Origin: Janibacter sp. A1S7 | GTDB taxonomy: Bacteria; Actinomycetota; Actinomycetes; Actinomycetales; Dermatophilaceae | Assembly (NCBI RefSeq): GCF_037198315.1 | Contig: NZ_CP144913.1 | Location: 1,550,001 to 1,614,000 of the forward strand | Length of the DNA: 64,000 bases | Direction of reading: 5' to 3' | In this document: piece after piece, positions 43,601 to 51,366 of the stretch | How positions within the stretch are numbered: the first letter of the stretch is position 1 | Layout of the letters: every line of letters begins with the position of its first letter | Made by a program: the position numbers and the translations under genes | Notes under the pieces: generated by a model | Told to the model about the DNA's origin: nothing | Databases searched by the model: none | Seen by the model: the letters and a program-made list of their open reading frames with translations, nothing else

Positions 43601-46393
43601 CCGGGTGAGCATGGTGTAGATCTGCTGGCGTGACTCTTCCCCTGTGGCCAGGCCGTGCATGGCGTCGACCGAGACTCCTTGTGCGGCGTGGATGGTGGTG
43701 GCGTAACCAAGTTCGGTGGACTGAGCGACATAGTCCGCTCGGAGGGTCACCGAGAGCCCGTTCTGGGCGTGCTGAGCGCTGACAGCGCCGTCGTCGTGGA
43801 CGTCGAGGATGGTCCAACGGTCACCGTTCTTGACCCAGTCCGTGTCGCTCATTCGCACCCGGCGGTCGTTGGAGCGGGTGATGATGAGGTCACCGATCGA
43901 GGCGCTGAGGCCATCCGAGAGCGTGACCTGTCGACCGGGGGAAGCGCCTTCGAGCCGGTCGGCGCGGGCACGCTGATTCAGCTCGGCCACGAGTTCACGC
44001 GTGGGCGCCAGCATGATCGCGTCTAGGCCTCTGGAGCGATCGGTCTGCCACCCCGCGAACACGTCTTCGGTCATCGTCGCCAGGTCACCGACGTGCGCGC
44101 GGCCGTTGTCGAGGTAGAAGCCCAGCGCCTCAACCCGGCCTTCCCGCAAGGCCAGCGACGCCGCACCTTCGGCCGGGTCGGCGAAGCGCATAAGCTCGCT
44201 CAGTCGCAACGAGCCGTGGCTGGCGTCGATGTCGCGCAGGACTCCGCCGGCGCCGATCGCGGCCAGCTGCTGGTCATCTCCGATGAGCCTGACGTTGGCG
44301 CCGCGCTCGAGGATGAACTGCACGGCACTGTCCAGCGAGAGGGTGTCAGCCATGCCCGCTTCGTCGATGACCACAAGGGTCTCCGGCCCGATGGCGTGGG
44401 CCCACTGAGGCAGGTCGTCGTGCTCGATGCCCCACGTCAGCTTGGCCAGCGTGTCGGCGGAGGTGTCGATCTGCTCGCGTAGCGCGGCTGCTGCCGCGGC
44501 GGAGGGCGCGAGCCCCAGAACCGTTCCGCCGGAGTTGGCCCAGGCCGAGGACAGGGTCCGCATCGCGGTGGTCTTCCCGGCGCCTGCGGGGGCGATGGCC
44601 AGCTGCAACCGGGCCCCGGAGGTGGCCATGCCGCGCACCAGGGCGGACTGGCCGGCATTGAGCGTGATCCCGTTTGCGGTGGACTCCAGCAGGGCCAGGT
44701 CGACCGCTCCCGCGGTGGCCGTGCGCCCATCCCGCAGCCCGGCCGCGTCCACGATCCGTTGCTCTGCGCTCATCACGCGCACGGAGCTGTACCGGTCGGC
44801 GCCGTGCACCGTGTAGACGCTCTGCTGGTCCCGGCGACGCAACTGTGCGGGTTGTGCAATGCCGTCATCTGAGTGAGCGAGGCGCACCGACTCCTTGGTG
44901 AGAACCCGTGCGACGAGCCGGTCAACGACCCGGTCGACGTCGTGCGTGGCGACGTTGGCGCCGCGCACCCGCCGCTGAGCCTCGGCCCGGACGTGCCACA
45001 CCTGCCAGGTGCTGCGGCGAGATTCGATCGTGCTGAGGATCGAGGCGCTGGTGTGCGATATCCACGTCTTACTTACTCGCTCACCCCGGCCAGCGGAGGG
45101 GTGTAGCGCCCCGCGGATCATCAGTTCCACCTTGGGTCGGCCACCCAGAACCTCGTTGGCCTGGCCGTGCCAAAGCAGCCGTTGCTCAGCCAAGCTACGC
45201 GGCTGCTTCTTCGCTTCCCGGGTCTCGAGGGTGGCCTTCTGCGCTAGCCGGATGGACTCGACGGGCGTCGGCGGGCGGCCGTGACTGCGCTGGAACTGGT
45301 GCGCGAGCTCGCTGCGCCGCGCTTCGATGCTGGCGCGCCGCGCAGACCACCTCTCGTTCAGGCGGGGGTCGACACCGACCACTTCTCGTACCGGGCGCTT
45401 GCGCGCATCGGTGGCGGGACGCTTGGCGAACTGAAGGCCCAGGGAGTCCCCGAGGTGCTTCTCCAAGGCGGTGTTGTAGGTCTCGGAGGCGGTGACATTG
45501 GCTTTGTAGAGCACGCGACCGTCGATGCTCAGCCACCGACCGTCCTCGGTCTGGACCTTGTTGGCGACAGCGACGTGGGTGTGCAGGTCCGGGTCGCCTG
45601 CACGGCTATCGCGGTGGGTGAAGGCTGTGGCGACGAGCCCGCGGACCTCGAGCTGGCGCACCCCGTTGGTCCCGGTGCGGGTGTAAAGGGCGTGCTCTTC
45701 GATGAACCGCAACGTGTCCTTGACCGCGGCCTGATGGGCCTGTTCGATCAGCGCGGCGGTCTGCAGGTCGGCGACGGCCCACAATGCGCTAACACTCTTG
45801 ACCGGGGAGAACGTCAGGTCGTATCCAGCGACGGCGGTGGTCCGCGGCCGGGAGCTCTTGGCGATCGTGGCCGCGATCTCACGGGCATCGTCGGGGTCGC
45901 GACCGTGCTCGCTGCGGAAGAACTCGGACGCCACCTGGGTGCGGATGCGGGCCCGGTCGTCGACCGGGACGGCCCAGTCGCGCGGATGGCCCCGATCTTC
46001 GTTCCAGTCGCCCAGGCGCTGGGCGACCTCCATCCGAAAGGGGGAGACGTCGTTGGAATAGACCTTGTACGGCATCCCCAACCGGGCGGCGTCACGGTAG
46101 TCCCGAGCGGTCAGATCCGGCCCGGCGAGACGGTTCTGACGCTCTTGGGCCAAGGGGTGATGGCCCGACCCGAACAGCGCCTGCATCTGCTCGGCCGTGA
46201 CGACCGACCCGGCCTCGAGCCCATCGATGCCTCGCACCCCCGAGCCAATCCACGTACCCGGTGCCTCGCCCCGCTCCGTGTAGTAGCTGCTCAGGCCGGT
46301 GTGGCCCTTCTCGGTGCTGTCGTGCGCGGCGACCTGGCGAGTCAGGTAGTCATACCCGCTGCCCGCGGTCAGCTTGTGCATCGACATCGTCAC
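40652..46393 (-). CDS. MOBF relaxase-helicase fused to a DnaG-like primase
   Basis: A 1,913-residue conjugation protein. Residues 1-430 are the TrwC relaxase, with tyrosines in SSYYTERGE near the N-terminus and the metal site DPDLHTHVAVANK (His271, His273). Residues about 570-1020 are a RecD-like helicase with Walker A APAGAGKTT (Lys607), VIDEAGM and a C-terminal IHAAQG block. After a long variable middle, residues about 1470-1700 form a DnaG-type catalytic core: FRDRAILPITDRGEVLGFVG, the Toprim Glu1614 in VEGPMDA, and DGDLAG. It nicks oriT, unwinds the transfer strand and may prime the complementary strand. No primase zinc finger is seen. It is transcribed divergently from the gene at 46657. 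Confidence 0.92.
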   Translation of the reverse strand: MTMSMHKLTAGSGYDYLTRQVAAHDSTEKGHTGLSSYYTERGEAPGTWIGSGVRGIDGLEAGSVVTAEQMQALFGSGHHPLAQERQNRLAGPDLTARDYRDAARLGMPYKVYSNDVSPFRMEVAQRLGDWNEDRGHPRDWAVPVDDRARIRTQVASEFFRSEHGRDPDDAREIAATIAKSSRPRTTAVAGYDLTFSPVKSVSALWAVADLQTAALIEQAHQAAVKDTLRFIEEHALYTRTGTNGVRQLEVRGLVATAFTHRDSRAGDPDLHTHVAVANKVQTEDGRWLSIDGRVLYKANVTASETYNTALEKHLGDSLGLQFAKRPATDARKRPVREVVGVDPRLNERWSARRASIEARRSELAHQFQRSHGRPPTPVESIRLAQKATLETREAKKQPRSLAEQRLLWHGQANEVLGGRPKVELMIRGALHPSAGRGERVSKTWISHTSASILSTIESRRSTWQVWHVRAEAQRRVRGANVATHDVDRVVDRLVARVLTKESVRLAHSDDGIAQPAQLRRRDQQSVYTVHGADRYSSVRVMSAEQRIVDAAGLRDGRTATAGAVDLALLESTANGITLNAGQSALVRGMATSGARLQLAIAPAGAGKTTAMRTLSSAWANSGGTVLGLAPSAAAAAALREQIDTSADTLAKLTWGIEHDDLPQWAHAIGPETLVVIDEAGMADTLSLDSAVQFILERGANVRLIGDDQQLAAIGAGGVLRDIDASHGSLRLSELMRFADPAEGAASLALREGRVEALGFYLDNGRAHVGDLATMTEDVFAGWQTDRSRGLDAIMLAPTRELVAELNQRARADRLEGASPGRQVTLSDGLSASIGDLIITRSNDRRVRMSDTDWVKNGDRWTILDVHDDGAVSAQHAQNGLSVTLRADYVAQSTELGYATTIHAAQGVSVDAMHGLATGEESRQQIYTMLTRGRLSNEIYLEVVGDGDQHNVIRPDNIVAPTATDILEGILARDDSPVSATTQSRLDAQPETRLGDAATRYIDALYVAAEERMGPRVQTLDGDAERIVEGITDQPAWPALRAHLILLDAQGADPIKRLETAATGRALTTAYDAAAVLDWRLDGTGLRNASTGPLPWVPAVPDSLKQDPTWGPYLEARAELLSSLADQVRENARTQTRAPEWARQGTARPADDVLGEVQVWRAAMQVPSKDRRPTGAPTMQKAQATWQRHLNAAITKDRQPALKEWGGFLQQFSPDMSRDPFLPLLAERVAAMSRAGLPTRDLVHSAAAIGKLPDDHAAGAMWWRLSRHTSDSAVDEAPVSDALAPKWLPSLTDMVGAERANAMQASSSWPSLVTAVEHSRERGMPLPDVMATAARPDADLDESMAMIWRLAVLADPPPHPDEESPPHPEDEPPEDLWHGTTPPADAPTQHEWRYGPARGEGEGNGPAGVPETSPSADVLDIETGLQMAAMHREVMGPLGPNDTDIEAMVKRSVEWDDCPASPERMLQINALTRAYFEDHFAGSWAHDYLTDRFGVDLAGDLEVAPGYALAGWTNLVDHLRSHGISDQEMTATGVATVASTGRLIDRFRDRAILPITDRGEVLGFVGRRHPSLAEEDKAGPKYLNTADTPLFHKGAQLYGLHPRLSGSGATPVLVEGPMDAIAVTLASGGTHVGVAPLGTSLTEEQATQLAALGQTPIVATDGDLAGRVAAERDFWLLAQHNLSPDVARFPEGSDPADVLARRGETALMATLESAHPLAEVLLEERLTNLTGPAAMDQAVRVAAAHSPSAWDTSARLISDRLALAEPALRGALAKEALAWNCDPRKVAQEQLDGVRDVRARMEGSDAAPPAHQWAGLAQELDPRLTAQGDWPALAAMIHQADVDGHDITTIASQLVADQPLGDRPAQDLRYRLAATIPADAPSPPEPRDREVASGAQHERRNPTSRPAPSSAPRR

Positions 46394-46656
46394 ACCTAGA
46401 GAAAGCCGAGAAATCGCCCCTGGCGGTCAGTCATTGAAACTGAAACAACCGGGAATGCATGAGGTGTGTACGACTTGAAGATTTGGGTCTGTTCGGGGGT
46501 ACGTGGGAGTGGCTTGGGCTGGTGAGTGGTCCGGGCTCGGGAAGGGGTGGACGAATGGGTCGGTGGGCGCGGGTGGGGGTGGTGACCGTCGGGGAAGTGG
46601 GGGAGGGCTTTGGTCGATGGAAGTGGCTGGAGACGAAGCGAAGGAAGTGTGTGGGC
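46394..46656. other. G-rich divergent region, candidate oriT
   Basis: No gene fits here. From 46490 to 46625 the plus strand contains about 13 runs of three or more G and very few C, an extreme strand bias. The left part has the direct repeat GAAAC-T-GAAAC (about 46437-46448). Position next to a relaxase start is where oriT usually lies. The G runs could form quadruplexes. I cannot define the nic site. Confidence 0.4.
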
Positions 46657-47037
46657 GTGGCTGGATCGGTGCGGCAGGAGGCACGGCGCAAGGCGCTGGA
46701 TGCTCAGGCGACGATGAAGGAGGAGCGCAAGAAGAAGGAGAAGCGACTCAGCGGTCTGGGGGTGGACCTGATGACGGCCATGGAAGAGCGCGACGCCACG
46801 GTGGCGCGATGCGATGCGAAGGCGGGCGCGACCCTGCGGAAGATGACCGACGAGGAGGGCCTGAGCCTGCGGGAGGCACTGGAGTGGTGCGGTCCGGACG
46901 TGACCCGAGCCGAGGCGGCGCGGCTGCGCAAGATCGGCACGAACCGCTACGGCGATGGCGAGGCGCAGGAGAGCGAGACCGTCGAGGCAGCAACCGAGAC
47001 CGAGGAGAGCTCGACCTCGGAACCTGCCCAAGGGTGA
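46657..47037 (+). CDS. Small charged helical protein beside the relaxase
   Basis: A 126-residue protein from GTG 46657 (VAGSVRQEARRKALDAQ). It is mostly helical, with a Lys-rich segment ATMKEERKKKEKRL and a Glu/Thr-rich acidic end. It has no recognised domain. Position, size and charge are like accessory mobilisation proteins (MobC type), but this is an inference from context. Longer frames upstream lie in the G-rich region and look artificial. Confidence 0.5.
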   Translation: MAGSVRQEARRKALDAQATMKEERKKKEKRLSGLGVDLMTAMEERDATVARCDAKAGATLRKMTDEEGLSLREALEWCGPDVTRAEAARLRKIGTNRYGDGEAQESETVEAATETEESSTSEPAQG

Positions 47038-47043
47038 GAGGCG

Positions 47044-47544
47044 CGTGAGCGGACGACGGTTGGACCGGGAGGGGCGCGCACATCTGGCAGCGTCCGTGAC
47101 GAACCCGGACATCGTCGCCCGATGGCGGGCCAAGACGGTCCGGGTGCCGGGCTCGGACTGTCTGTGGTGGACGGGCGCGATCAGCGGACGCGGTCATGGC
47201 CGGTTCTGGTACGCCCCCGGACGGGTCGTCATCGCCCACCGATTCGCCTGGGCCCTGGCCTACGGGGTGGAGTCGCTGGTCGGCATTGAACTCCTGGGGC
47301 ATCGCTGTGACAACCCGCTGTGTCAACGGATCGGGCCGGATCATGTGGTGGCCTCGTCCTACGTCGAGAACCGCCGCGAGTGGGCGATCCGGAAGCAGAT
47401 CACCGGCTCGCCGCTGGACGATCCTCGGGGTTACGACGGAGGGCGCGGGAACTGCGCGATCTGGCGCGGCGTGACCCGATGCTCGTGGCGGCGGAGCTGG
47501 ACCGCCTGCGTGCGATCTACGGCGAGCAGCTGACGCTGTGGTGA
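47044..47544 (+). pseudogene. HNH-type protein with a C-terminal frameshift
   Basis: GTG 47044 opens MSGRRLDREGRAHLAASVTN. The HNH-like core follows: IAHRFAWALAYGVESLVG, then LLGHRCDNPLCQRIGPDHVV and YVENRREWAIR. The His, two Cys and final His are of the type found in small HNH proteins of actinobacterial mobile elements. Near 47425-47440 the likely C-terminus (RRARELRDLARRDPMLVAAE, ending LRAIYGEQLTLW) is in the next frame. As read, the protein ends in a different, Cys/Trp-rich tail. The core could still fold. Confidence 0.55.
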
Positions 47545-47647
47545 CCCGGGCGGAGAGGACGGCGCCAGGTCACCACAGCGTCAGGGTTGAGCAGGGCCCC
47601 CGCTCGCGGTGTCGGCGTCACGCGAGGGAGGCCCTGCGGCTTGTGGG

Positions 47648-48652
47648 TCAGGCCGGGGCGAGCGCGGCCCACGCCTTGTGCTTGATCCGGGTCGGCTCGT
47701 CGCTGGTGAGCAGCCGGAGGGCCCGCGCGTCGGCCTTGCCGGACTTGGCGCGCACCGGGGCGAAGTGGTCGACGTACTCGGCAACCGACTGGTAGCCGGC
47801 CCACGCGGTCTGCCGGATGCCGGCCTGGGTGTTCGCGTCGAACCACAGCCGGTCGAGGTTGGCGACACGTTCACGCTCGGCGGTCTGGGCTCGCTTGCTT
47901 GCGTCTCGGTCGAGCGTGCCGAACACGCGGGCGGTCATGTCGGCGAACCCGGCGTCGGTCATGGTCGTGTTGATCAGTCGCTCGGCCTCGGCCTCGAACT
48001 CTTCGGCGTAGGCGAACGTCAGCCCCAGGGCTTCCCGGGCCGCCTGCACGGCGGCCTTGGCGTTGCGCGTGTGCCGGATGCTGATGCTCGCCTTGTGCGA
48101 CCGCAGGGCAGCGGCCTGAGTGTTGGCGCAGACCACCCGGACCGGGGTGACGAGCAGCCGGAAGGCGCTCGAGCCGTCGTGGCTGTTCAGCGCGGCGATG
48201 TTCAGGTCGACGCGGTCACTGCCGCCGACGTTCAGCGACTCGGGCAGTCGCATGGTGACGAACACCTGACGCCCCCCGCGCAAGGACCCGGCCGTGTCGA
48301 AGATGGCGCCGGACTCGTCGGCCAGGCGGTTGAGGAACTCGGCGTGGTCCTCGTTCTGCAGGGGGTGGTACGCGCTGCCGACCACGCCGAGGGCCTCCGG
48401 GGCCTGGGTGAAGGGGTTCGTCCGGACGGTGGCGAAGCCGGGCACGTCGAGCGGGGTGACGCCCTCACTGGTGATCTCCGATGCCGACAGCGGCACCTTG
48501 CGCACGTCCCAACCTCCGAGGTGGCCGAGAGTCATCGCCTGCTCGGCGGTGAAGGCTTCTCCCTCGATGGTCGTGCCGAGCCGGTGCCACGGGTCCGTTC
48601 GGGCGAACAGGGCAGCGGCGCGGTTTCCGTGGGTCTCGATCTGGTGGCTCAT
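47648..48652 (-). CDS. DUF932 plasmid/phage-associated protein
   Basis: A 334-residue protein of the DUF932 family, common on conjugative plasmids and phages, function unknown. Typical parts are WHRLGTTIEGEAFTAEQAM, YHPLQNEDHAEFLNRLADE and TPVRVVCANTQAAALRSHK. The start ATG 48652 (MSHQIETHG) follows GAGAGG and fits the family. A strong hairpin lies 58 bases upstream. Confidence 0.85.
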   Translation of the reverse strand: MSHQIETHGNRAAALFARTDPWHRLGTTIEGEAFTAEQAMTLGHLGGWDVRKVPLSASEITSEGVTPLDVPGFATVRTNPFTQAPEALGVVGSAYHPLQNEDHAEFLNRLADESGAIFDTAGSLRGGRQVFVTMRLPESLNVGGSDRVDLNIAALNSHDGSSAFRLLVTPVRVVCANTQAAALRSHKASISIRHTRNAKAAVQAAREALGLTFAYAEEFEAEAERLINTTMTDAGFADMTARVFGTLDRDASKRAQTAERERVANLDRLWFDANTQAGIRQTAWAGYQSVAEYVDHFAPVRAKSGKADARALRLLTSDEPTRIKHKAWAALAPA

Positions 48653-48709
48653 GTCGGGTTCCTCTCCCGTGGTGATGTGCTGATGAGTCCTACTCACTTC
48701 TTTCTCTTC

Positions 48710-48752
48710 TACTGGGGCGGGAGTTCTCCACAGATGAACTCCCGCCCCAGTA
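48710..48752. other. Perfect 17-bp inverted repeat between plasmid genes
   Basis: TACTGGGGCGGGAGTTC at 48710-48726 pairs with GAACTCCCGCCCCAGTA at 48736-48752 around a 9-base loop TCCACAGAT. It lies between the DUF932 gene and the next gene upstream. Neither strand shows a U tract. It may attenuate or terminate transcription, protect mRNA, or be a protein-binding site. Confidence 0.6.
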
Positions 48753-48765
48753 GGTTGGGGAAAGA

Positions 48766-49068
48766 TCAGGTGGTTGCGGGGCTGGCGCAGCTGGCCCGCA
48801 TCTGGTCGACGGCGCTGCCGAACCACACGGGCGGTCGCGGTAGCCACGCGGGGACGGGCTCGCGGGTGTGTGGCGACTCCACGAAGTAGGGGTACTCACG
48901 GTCGGAGTGGTGGCCGTAGCCGACGACGAAGACGATCAGCCAGAATCCCGTGTCTGCGGTGAACGCGACCCAGCGGGCGGTGTGGGCGGTGAAGTCCTGG
49001 CCGCCGGTGTCGCGGGCCTCGCCGTGGGTGGGTAGGTGGACCTCGACGCGGTTCGGGGTGGGGTCCAT
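48766..49068 (-). CDS. Small hypothetical plasmid protein
   Basis: A 100-residue protein from ATG 49068 (MDPTPNRVEVHLPTHG), 2 bases after the ParB-like stop. It contains ARWVAFTADTGFWLIVFVVG and YGHHSDREYPYFVES, a partly hydrophobic centre with aromatic residues. I do not recognise it. The strict co-orientation with parB suggests co-expression. Confidence 0.6.
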   Translation of the reverse strand: MDPTPNRVEVHLPTHGEARDTGGQDFTAHTARWVAFTADTGFWLIVFVVGYGHHSDREYPYFVESPHTREPVPAWLPRPPVWFGSAVDQMRASCASPATT

Positions 49069-49070
49069 GG

Positions 49071-50552
49071 TCAAGCCACCTCCTCGTCCTCGTCGGTGGC
49101 CGTGAGCAGCTGCTCGACCTCGCTGGCCTCGTAGCCCCATCCGGTCATCACTGCCATGACGCGGCGGTCCCACGTGCTCGGGTTGCGCCACGTGTGCACG
49201 TCAGTGCTGTCCTCCCATGCCAGCAGCACGGCGGCGAGGGTGCGCATCGTCAGCGCCTTGGCGGTGGCGGGCTGGGTGGACAGGGTGGCGCACTCTGCGG
49301 CCACGGCGCGGTAGTCGCCGAGCTCGCTCTCGCTGCCCAGCGTGGAGCGCAGCATCGCGTGGCTGTTCTGCATCGCCCTCGTGAGGCTGTGCGGGGCGAT
49401 GATCATCGCCTCACAGATGACCGCCTCGGCCCCCTTCGGCGGGGTCTTGCGGGTGACGAAGCCGGCAAGCCACTGTCGGCGCACCGTTTCCGCGCTACGC
49501 CACGCCGCGTTGTTCTCGCGCACGAGGCGGCGCTCCTGACGCTCCGCCTCGGCCTGTGCCTCGGCTGCTGCGGGGTCGGCCTCGGCGACGGGGGAGGGGC
49601 CGCGCGAATCTCGCTGGTAGCGGTAGCGCAGTCCAGCGGCCTCCGGGTCGGTGCACACCCACGTATGTACGTAGACCTCTCGCGCCTCCTCCGGCTGCTC
49701 CTCGTCTTCGTCCTCGTCGTCGTGGTTGGGGTATTCCCATTCGAGGGAGACGACGACGGCGAGCCCGGGCAGGCCCTCGCGCTGCTCGTTGGTCACCTCC
49801 TCGCCCTCGATGGTTACGAGGTTGTCCAGGCGCATCCGGAACAGGTCACCGGGGGCGGGGCAGTCGTCGGGGTCAAGCGCAGGGACGCCCTCCGCGCGCA
49901 ACCGCTCGGCCTCGGCCTTGAGCCCTTCGCGCTCGGCTCGCTCGTCGCGCAGTCGCTGCACGGCGTGGTCGATGGGGTGGCCCCATTCGATCGAGCGCGC
50001 GAGACGGGCCGTGGCCACGTCGTCGGCCTCGAACTCGGCCAGCGCGGCGGCTTGCGCCAGCGTCAAGCCCTGGCTGTCCATGCGCTCCCGGGTGGCGTCG
50101 CTGCCGACGACGGCCAGAGCGGCCTTGACGGTCTCGCGCTTGACGGCGGTGCGCTTGGCGATCTGGGCGGCTGAGACACCCAGCAGCGCCAGCTGCTCGA
50201 CGCCGTCGCGCAGCTCACTCTCGTGCATCGCGGTCCGGTGAATGTTCTCGCTCATCTGGTCGATGATCCGGTCGGTTTCCTCGGGAGGCTCGACGATGCG
50301 CACCGGGACGGTGCCGCTCGGTGTGCCGACCTCTGCGGCGGCGAGCGTGCGGCGCTGTCCGCGCTGGACGACCAGAGTGCCGTCCTCGTCCTCGTGCGCG
50401 GTGATCGCCTCGATCACCCCACGCGCCTTGATCGAGGCCGTGAACTCCTTCGCCTTCGGGTGGGTGTCCAGCCGAACGTTCGCGCCGATGGTCAGTGTCT
50501 TCGGGTCGACTTCAACGACCTGCCCGACGGTATGCGTGGTGGTGGTACTCAT
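49071..50552 (-). CDS. ParB-like partition or nucleoid-type protein
   Basis: A 493-residue ParB/RepB family protein. The N-terminal ParB nuclease-like domain has VQRGQRRTLAAAEVG (the Arg-rich box) and MSENIHRTAMHESELRDGVE. The helix-turn-helix follows as VSAAQIAKRTAVKRETVKAA. The centre has an Asp/Glu-rich stretch (EDEDEEQPEEAREV), and the C-terminal half is unique. No ParA is seen in the window, so it may act in plasmid partition with a distant ParA or as a regulator. Confidence 0.82.
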   Translation of the reverse strand: MSTTTTHTVGQVVEVDPKTLTIGANVRLDTHPKAKEFTASIKARGVIEAITAHEDEDGTLVVQRGQRRTLAAAEVGTPSGTVPVRIVEPPEETDRIIDQMSENIHRTAMHESELRDGVEQLALLGVSAAQIAKRTAVKRETVKAALAVVGSDATRERMDSQGLTLAQAAALAEFEADDVATARLARSIEWGHPIDHAVQRLRDERAEREGLKAEAERLRAEGVPALDPDDCPAPGDLFRMRLDNLVTIEGEEVTNEQREGLPGLAVVVSLEWEYPNHDDEDEDEEQPEEAREVYVHTWVCTDPEAAGLRYRYQRDSRGPSPVAEADPAAAEAQAEAERQERRLVRENNAAWRSAETVRRQWLAGFVTRKTPPKGAEAVICEAMIIAPHSLTRAMQNSHAMLRSTLGSESELGDYRAVAAECATLSTQPATAKALTMRTLAAVLLAWEDSTDVHTWRNPSTWDRRVMAVMTGWGYEASEVEQLLTATDEDEEVA

Positions 50553-50760
50553 GTTCTTCTCCCGATGTGTAGACTAGAAAGAACTGACAATGACTATTCT
50601 GGTGATTCGGGGCATTCCATGGCAGGGGCTGACTGGCGTTGTGGAGGACCGGGCCCGCCAGACGCGGCCTGGGGATGAGGGCCTGGGTCGCGCGGCTACA
50701 TCTGGTTCGATGGACAGTGACCAGACTCGAGACGGTCCGGGAATGCACCCGGGTGGGTGT

Positions 50761-50776
50761 TAGTCCGATAGTCCGA
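50761..50776. repeat. Tandem repeat 2 x TAGTCCGA
   Basis: Two adjacent copies of TAGTCCGA lie about 26 bases before the start at 50803, in the 250-base gap between the divergent ParB-like gene and that gene. They could be binding sites for one of the neighbouring DNA-binding proteins. Confidence 0.45.
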
Positions 50777-50802
50777 GTCACCCGAAGAGTGGGAGGAGCC
50801 CG

Positions 50803-51261
50803 ATGATGGGGGAGGGCGACAGCCCAGTCGGGCTGTACTGGGATCCCGAGACCTGGGGTCGAGCCCGAGCGGCCTACGTCTCGGACCTCGACCGGGACCC
50901 GGAGTGCCCGGATGCCTATATCGGGTGGCTCCACCTGGCGATCGAGGGCCACGTCGAGCGCGGCCATCGGGCCCGTGCAGAAGCGGGGATCGAGCAGCCG
51001 GCTCGTCGTCGCTCTGGGCAGGGTCTGACCCGCACGTACCCTCTGAAGGACTCCCTGGTGGAACGCATGGAGGACGCGATCGCTGCTGATCGCCGGGAGG
51101 ACGGCCGCTTTCTTGGGCCCTCGGCGTTTGTGCACGAGGCCGTCACGTTGGCTATCGACGAGGCGATCGCTCGCCGCGGTGGAGTCGAGCTGCCTCCACC
51201 TCCGGCCAAACTGACCACTCGGCCGCGACGGCGCGGCGCCCAGGGGGAGGTTCGTCCATGA
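50803..51261 (+). CDS. Possible ribbon-helix-helix type plasmid protein
   Basis: A 152-residue protein. The second half reads RTYPLKDSLVERMEDAIAAD followed by RFLGPSAFVHEAVTLAIDEA, a layout like short ribbon-helix-helix or CopG-type DNA-binding proteins. It ends in a basic RPRRRG tail. The N-terminal half is of unknown type with many Arg and Asp. GGGAGGAG precedes the ATG at 50803. The role may be regulation of the plasmid maintenance genes around it. Confidence 0.5.
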   Translation: MMGEGDSPVGLYWDPETWGRARAAYVSDLDRDPECPDAYIGWLHLAIEGHVERGHRARAEAGIEQPARRRSGQGLTRTYPLKDSLVERMEDAIAADRREDGRFLGPSAFVHEAVTLAIDEAIARRGGVELPPPPAKLTTRPRRRGAQGEVRP

Positions 51262-51338
51262 CAGGCCATCGCCTATCCAGATGCTCTCGCCCAGAGGAGC
51301 CACGGCACGAGACCGTTTCGTGTAGGATCTCTAAAGAA

Positions 51339-51356
51339 TATAAACGGCTATAAACG
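51339..51356 (+). promoter_or_regulatory. Direct repeats TATAAACG, 10 bp apart
   Basis: TATAAACG occurs at 51339-51346 and again at 51349-51356, exactly one helical turn apart and just before the GTG at 51367. A possible -10 element TAGGAT is at 51323-51328. Same-face spacing suggests an operator for cooperative binding. Confidence 0.45.
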
Positions 51357-51366
51357 AGGGGGAGTC

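Noticed and set aside
46396..47133. 245-codon minus-strand frame upstream of the relaxase
   Set aside because: It is Pro/Ser/Thr/His-rich because it reads the complement of the G-rich region and of the small accessory gene. No start signal or domain is visible.
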